This document shows positions 59,893-64,000 of a DNA stretch of 64,000 bases, in pieces; positions within the stretch are counted from its first letter, which is position 1; each line of letters begins with the position of its first letter. The notes under the pieces were generated by a model. It was not told the origin of the DNA. It made no database searches and saw only the letters and a list, made by a program, of their open reading frames with translations. A program made the position numbers and the translations under genes. This DNA comes from Torulaspora globosa (taxonomy: Eukaryota; Ascomycota; Saccharomycetes; Saccharomycetales; Saccharomycetaceae): assembly GCF_014133895.1 (NCBI RefSeq), contig NC_050728.1:1116001-1180000 (forward strand). Reading direction: 5' to 3'.

Positions 59893-61992
59893 CTATACGT
59901 TGCCAGGGTTTTCCGCATTGGCAGCGATTCCAAAATCAAGCAGCTCGACATAGCTCTGTCCGTCCTTTTCGACCGCTGCGACCAAGGTCCTGCCCTTGAA
60001 ATTTACGGACCAGATTTGGTCGGCGTCGCGCAGAATATTGGAGTGGACCAGTTTCCCGCTTCGCAGGTTGTAGACATTGAACTGACCTTCCGAGCCACTT
60101 ACCAGCAAGTTATCGCTCACGTAGAAGGTAGTAATGGCGCTCAGGTTGCTATGGTGGTATGCAAATTTTCTCGAGTAATCGTTGGAATCCCAGCCCCTCA
60201 GGCTGCCGTCAGCAGCAGCGCTGACCAAGAACTTGTCCGAAAGCCGCAGCAAACCGACTAACTGAGTATGACCCTGCAAAGTGCACATCGAACCTGATAT
60301 CTTTGTACAGGGAGCCAGGGAGGACGTCACAACGGTACAGGTGCCGTTATTCCAAATGTTTTGTAAGTCCCAGACTTTGATTGTGGTATCCATGCTGGCG
60401 GAGATGCATCTGAATCTCTTGTAGTCGTAAATGGTCGAATAGATTCGATCGGTGTGTCCGGTCAGGATGTATAGACATTTCATCTGCGCGATATCCCAAA
60501 CCATGAGGTTGTTGTCGTAGGAACCGCTGATCACTATATTCCCGTGGCCGGAGACCGTGCGCACGGATGCCATGTGGCCCCGCAGCACACCGACGAAATA
60601 AGGGTTCTCCTCAGGCGTGTTGTAGACGAGTGGCCATTCCTGTGTCACTGCGCTGGGCTCTCGTGGCAGCTTCCACACATGTAAGGTGTTATCACGCGAC
60701 CCCGTAACAATGTATTTTATGTTCTTGTACTCGACGATATCCAAACATCTCACTGTCGAAGCATGACCCTTGAATACGTGCGTGCAGCAACCACGCTTGA
60801 TATCCCAAACTCTAACACTTCGGTCCGTCGACCCACTCACTAGGACTCCGTCTCCGTCATATTTCAGCGCCCACACACCGCCGTCGTGGCCGGTCAGCTC
60901 CAGCATGAACTGCTTCTTCTGCGCATCATAAACCCTAATCACCTTATCGTCAGCACCAGTGATAACGTAGTCATCCTCAAACTGCAAACAGGTAACCACG
61001 CTGGTCATGTGACCCCTCAAAGTGGTCCGTTGTGGGACGAAATCAGGATTATACCAGTTCTGCAGAACCCTGCAATTCTCCAGGAAGTCCAGTTGGTAGC
61101 CGTCCTCTTCGTGTCTGATCTGCGGATACTTCGAAGGCAGCCTAGATGAGTACTTGGCAAAGTTCTCCTTCGACACAAAGCTCTCCGTGAGCAACAGCTG
61201 CCTCCACAGATGCGGCGTCGAGTTGATCAATTCATTCCAGCGCTTGCAGGTCCGCAAGCATTGCGCGATATCCGAGAACGACAGGTTCGTGAGGATCTTG
61301 AGAACGATTTCAAGCGGCAGCGAAGACAAGAAATCGCGCTTCAAATTGTCCCTGATCAGCGTCCCCAGATCGGAAAGCTCCTTACGATCAAGGCTCGACA
61401 CCAGCTGAAATAAAAGGTTTTTGTAGCACACAGGCGGTAGCTCGCTTCGCACCATCGATACCACATCGTTCGTATACATCTGCGAAACGGCTCGCATATT
61501 CTCGTCGCCGCCGCCGTCTTCGGCTCTTGGCGTCCCGACACTAGGCGACGCCAGCGGCGACAGGGGTAGAGTCTCTTCGACCACGTCGCCTGCGATCGCG
61601 ACCGCACCAGACGCGCTGGCACCACTGCTCACCGCCGCAACAGCAGCAGAACTCGTCTCGGGACCTGCCCCAAGGATCTGCTGTGCAGCAGACAGCAGAA
61701 TAGCCTTACGGACATCCTCCTCCGCTCCAGATTCACAACCCGCTTCACTCTCCCCGTCACGTGGCCTCGGCGTGTTGGCTGCCGTGCTCACCACCCTCGC
61801 CCTCTTGCAATCTTCCTTCTCCTCGACAACCTGACTGCTCTCGCGTCTGCGTCTCTTGACAGTCGCCCCAGCGCCTACCGCCAAGCTGTTCCCATCACCG
61901 CCGCTTCCTTGCACACCATCCTCCCTTATCCGGTACTGATATGGAACCGGAATTTTCAAAAGGGGATACTCTGGCACTGCAACGTCTCTCAT
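59893..61992 (-). CDS. CDC4: F-box/WD40 protein Cdc4 (SCF substrate receptor)
   Basis: Substrate receptor of SCF ubiquitin ligase that recognises phosphodegrons, for example in Sic1, driving entry into S phase. The product is 699 residues against 779 in S. cerevisiae; the poorly conserved N-terminus is shorter. After a low-complexity region rich in Ala, Gly, Arg and Asp comes the dimerisation helix (LLFQLVSSLDRKELSDLG) and the F-box at about 220-265 (LPLEIVLKILTNLSFSDIAQ, CKRWNELINS). Seven to eight WD40 repeats follow from about 330 to 690 (VITGADDKVIRVYD, LVSGSTDRSVRVWDIKRG, VISGSYDNNLMVWDI, SASMDTTIKVWDL). Corresponds to YFL009W, next to SMC1 as in S. cerevisiae apart from the small ORF. 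Confidence 0.96.
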   Translation of the reverse strand: MRDVAVPEYPLLKIPVPYQYRIREDGVQGSGGDGNSLAVGAGATVKRRRRESSQVVEEKEDCKRARVVSTAANTPRPRDGESEAGCESGAEEDVRKAILLSAAQQILGAGPETSSAAVAAVSSGASASGAVAIAGDVVEETLPLSPLASPSVGTPRAEDGGGDENMRAVSQMYTNDVVSMVRSELPPVCYKNLLFQLVSSLDRKELSDLGTLIRDNLKRDFLSSLPLEIVLKILTNLSFSDIAQCLRTCKRWNELINSTPHLWRQLLLTESFVSKENFAKYSSRLPSKYPQIRHEEDGYQLDFLENCRVLQNWYNPDFVPQRTTLRGHMTSVVTCLQFEDDYVITGADDKVIRVYDAQKKQFMLELTGHDGGVWALKYDGDGVLVSGSTDRSVRVWDIKRGCCTHVFKGHASTVRCLDIVEYKNIKYIVTGSRDNTLHVWKLPREPSAVTQEWPLVYNTPEENPYFVGVLRGHMASVRTVSGHGNIVISGSYDNNLMVWDIAQMKCLYILTGHTDRIYSTIYDYKRFRCISASMDTTIKVWDLQNIWNNGTCTVVTSSLAPCTKISGSMCTLQGHTQLVGLLRLSDKFLVSAAADGSLRGWDSNDYSRKFAYHHSNLSAITTFYVSDNLLVSGSEGQFNVYNLRSGKLVHSNILRDADQIWSVNFKGRTLVAAVEKDGQSYVELLDFGIAANAENPGNV

Positions 61993-62847
61993 CTAACCGT
62001 CTCAACCCCTACAAACCATTCCCAGGCAAACCTACTTATCGAGAACCATCAACACTCTAACTATTCTCTGATATGCTTACTATTGCGAAAAAACTCGGAT
62101 CCGCTTGCCTACTGTTACCCGGACCTGTGAGCAACTAACATTGTCACCCGGCGCCGGACAGTGAATCTGTCAAACACTGTCCGAAGATCCAATGGTCTCT
62201 TGAACACAACATATCACCGACTAATCGCACTTCATAAATCATCTGCCCAAGTCTTCGTAATCTTCTAGAAAGACCATACGGCATTTTTTTTGTTTGTTCA
62301 TCTTTTCCAGTTTTCTTATCCCTGCTATGCGGCACGGCGATAACGTAGGGTCGCTACGGCATCCCACGTAACCGATTCAGAATCTTATCTTGTTAATTAA
62401 TCTGTGCTGAATGCCAAGAGATAGACATTTCGAGCCGTAGCGACTATGCGCATAGTCGGAGCAGCACCGACAGGAAAAACAAACCAGTGCAATCAAAACG
62501 ATAGATAGACAAAGGCAGAGACATGATAATGGATGGTTTGTGTTGCGGAGATATGAGCGGGATTGCGACGCAGCGTAGTGCAATCGACTTCCCAGCTGCT
62601 CTTGCAGGAACAGAGTGCTTCGTAGCGCAAAGCATTCGGCCGATGTGAAAAATGGTTCGTTTGTCAGTTATCTTCAATGTGCCGATTATCGCAGTAGGTT
62701 GTAGCTTATCAGGGAGTGCTGGCCTTGGTTTCGTTGGTCGTTGTAGAGCGGATCAGTAGGTGTGTATGTATATAAGAAGTCCTTCTGTCGAGCACAAATG
62801 GTTAGGTTCATAGGGACTGGAATTGAACAGGACATAAAGTAATTGGC
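61993..62847. promoter_or_regulatory. CDC4-GAP1 divergent region with GATAA sites
   Basis: 855 bases. GATAA or its complement TTATC appears at 62339-62343, 62384-62389 (CTTATC), 62668-62672, 62686-62690 and 62705-62710 (CTTATC). GATA factors Gln3/Gat1 activate GAP1 in S. cerevisiae when good nitrogen is scarce; clustering of several sites within 400 bases of a permease fits that. An 8-T run lies at 62284-62291. No other gene is seen. Confidence 0.55.
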
Positions 62848-64000
62848 ATGGGCTTGGTAGGCGACGAAAAGACTGGCAAAGCGCCGGTCGTGAAGGACTC
62901 CGAGCTTCACAACGTTGAGGTGGAGTATTTGCACGGTCCAGACTCGTTTGAACAGTCGGCAGGCAGCAGTGATGGCCAGCCGCGGTCGAGATGGGGAAGG
63001 TTTGTGGATTCTTTCAAGAGAGCAGAGGAGATTGAGGTGGATCCCAACTTGTCGGAGGTTGAGAAGGCTGCCTTGAGAACTGCGCAGGCTCCGTTGCAGC
63101 GTCATTTGAAAAATAGACATCTGCAAATGATTGCCATTGGTGGCGCTATTGGTACCGGGCTGTTTGTCGGTAGTGGTACGGCTTTGAGAACTGGTGGTCC
63201 CGCCGGTATCATCCTCGGGTGGGGCTTGACTGGTACTATGATATACTGCATGGTTATGGCGACAGGTGAGCTGAACACGGTGTTTCCCGTGGCCGGTGGG
63301 TTTACCACTTACGCGGTGCGTTTCTTGGACGAGTCGCTTGGATTTGCCCTGAATTTCAACTACATGTTGCAATGGTTAGTGGTGTTACCACTGGAGATTG
63401 TCGCGGCGTCGATCACAGTTAACTTTTGGGGTACCGATCCGAAGTATCGCGATGGGTTTGTTGCATTGTTCTGGGTTGTTATTGTCATTATCAATCTGTT
63501 CGGCGTCAGAGGCTATGGTGAAGCCGAATTTGTGTTTTCGATTATCAAGGTGATCACCATCGTCGGGTTCATCATTATGGCCATCGTGTTGATCTGCGGT
63601 GGCGGGGGCCGCGAGTACATCGGGGCCAAGTACTGGTACCATCCTGGTGCATTCGTCGGAGATACGGCTGGGAAGCAGTTCAAAGGCTTCTGCTCTGTCT
63701 TTGTGACCGCCGCATTCTCTTTTGCTGGTAGTGAACTGGTCGGTTTGGCAGGCTCTGAGGCCCAAAACCCCAGAAAGGCTGTGCCTGCTGCTGCAAAACA
63801 GGTTTTTTGGAGAATAACCTTATTCTATATCCTCTGCCTATTGTTGATCGGTATGCTGGTTCCCTATAACGACCCACGTTTGATTGGTGCTTCTTCGGTG
63901 GATGCTGCAGCATCACCATTTGTCATTGCCATTGTCAATGCCGGCATTAAAGGTCTACCTAGCGTCATCAACGTGGTCATCCTTATCGCCGTGCTGTCCG
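62848..64000 (+). CDS. GAP1: GAP1-type general amino acid permease, 3' end outside window
   Basis: Plasma-membrane amino acid/polyamine transporter of the AAT (YAT) family. ATG at 62848; 384 codons are present without a stop, of about 600. After a cytoplasmic N-terminus with SFKRAEEIEVDPNLSEVEKA comes RHLKNRHLQMIAIGGAIGTG, where the first membrane segment starts. Then FNYMLQWLVVLPLEI, ITVNFWGTDPKYRDGFVALF, FVTAAFSFAGSELVGLAGSE, KQVFWRITLFYIL and GASSVDAAASPFVIAI follow, closely matching yeast Gap1. About eight membrane segments are covered. Related permeases (AGP family) are the alternative. In S. cerevisiae GAP1 lies on chromosome XI, so this is a different neighbourhood. Confidence 0.9.
   Translation, partial: MGLVGDEKTGKAPVVKDSELHNVEVEYLHGPDSFEQSAGSSDGQPRSRWGRFVDSFKRAEEIEVDPNLSEVEKAALRTAQAPLQRHLKNRHLQMIAIGGAIGTGLFVGSGTALRTGGPAGIILGWGLTGTMIYCMVMATGELNTVFPVAGGFTTYAVRFLDESLGFALNFNYMLQWLVVLPLEIVAASITVNFWGTDPKYRDGFVALFWVVIVIINLFGVRGYGEAEFVFSIIKVITIVGFIIMAIVLICGGGGREYIGAKYWYHPGAFVGDTAGKQFKGFCSVFVTAAFSFAGSELVGLAGSEAQNPRKAVPAAAKQVFWRITLFYILCLLLIGMLVPYNDPRLIGASSVDAAASPFVIAIVNAGIKGLPSVINVVILIAVLS

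Noticed and set aside
62686..63372. Minus-strand ORF of 228 codons opposite the GAP1 5' end
   Set aside because: Antisense to a clear permease and crosses its start codon; no domain is seen.

Overview
The window is nuclear DNA of a budding yeast of the family Saccharomycetaceae that did not pass through the whole-genome duplication. The best fit is the Zygosaccharomyces/Torulaspora group, but the genus is not resolved from the sequence. Genes are compact, mostly intronless, and nearly all recognisable as single orthologs of S. cerevisiae genes. The S. cerevisiae orthologs from positions 1 to about 32,000 come alternately from the two duplicated regions around CEN6 (YFL/YFR genes) and CEN16 (YPL/YPR genes). 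Here they are interleaved in one segment, as expected for the pre-duplication ancestor. Ortholog names and S. cerevisiae gene order are from memory, not from a search.

Layout. 1-5,814: SPB4 (partial), DEG1, SNF8, HAT1. 5,815-6,272: a point centromere with a clear CDEIII element and an AT-rich CDEII, exactly where CEN6/CEN16 are expected. 6,273-18,436: LOC1, CIT3, PDH1, NIC96, YPI1, RPN11, SAD1, YFR006W. 18,437-20,990: a decayed Ty1/copia-type retrotransposon, then an intron-containing tRNA-Phe. 21,282-34,772: a SulP-family anion transporter (YPR003C), AIM45, YFH7, an acidic repeat protein at the HAL1 position, ICL2, REC8, FAR7 and an unidentified coiled-coil gene. 34,773-39,275: an accessory stretch with an intact hAT-type transposase ORF, palindromic sequences and a tRNA-Asn. 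39,361-62,000: HST2, a heavily broken MSH4 pseudogene, ULP1, a VTC2/VTC3 ortholog, SEC4, BLM10, SMC1, a small membrane-protein ORF with an in-frame stop, and CDC4. 62,848-64,000: the 5' part of a GAP1-type amino acid permease.

How the genes fit together. CIT3, PDH1 and ICL2 encode the three enzymes of the methylcitrate cycle for propionyl-CoA and lie within about 22 kb beside the centromere. The window also carries both a mitotic cohesin gene (SMC1) and a meiotic one (REC8). Promoters hold readable sites that fit gene function: URS1 before REC8, PACE sites before RPN11 and BLM10, MCB sites before SMC1, PAC sites between SPB4 and DEG1, a Pho4-type CACGTG before VTC, and GATAA sites before GAP1.

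The most interesting points are the centromere, the likely pericentric inversion (MSH4 and its neighbours lie inverted about 40 kb from SPB4, their normal neighbour, across the centromere) with a junction rich in transposon and tRNA sequence, the loss of MSH4 while REC8 stays intact, the intact hAT ORF without obvious terminal repeats, the coiled-coil orphan, and the in-frame TGA gene. I did not find a clearly new multi-gene system.
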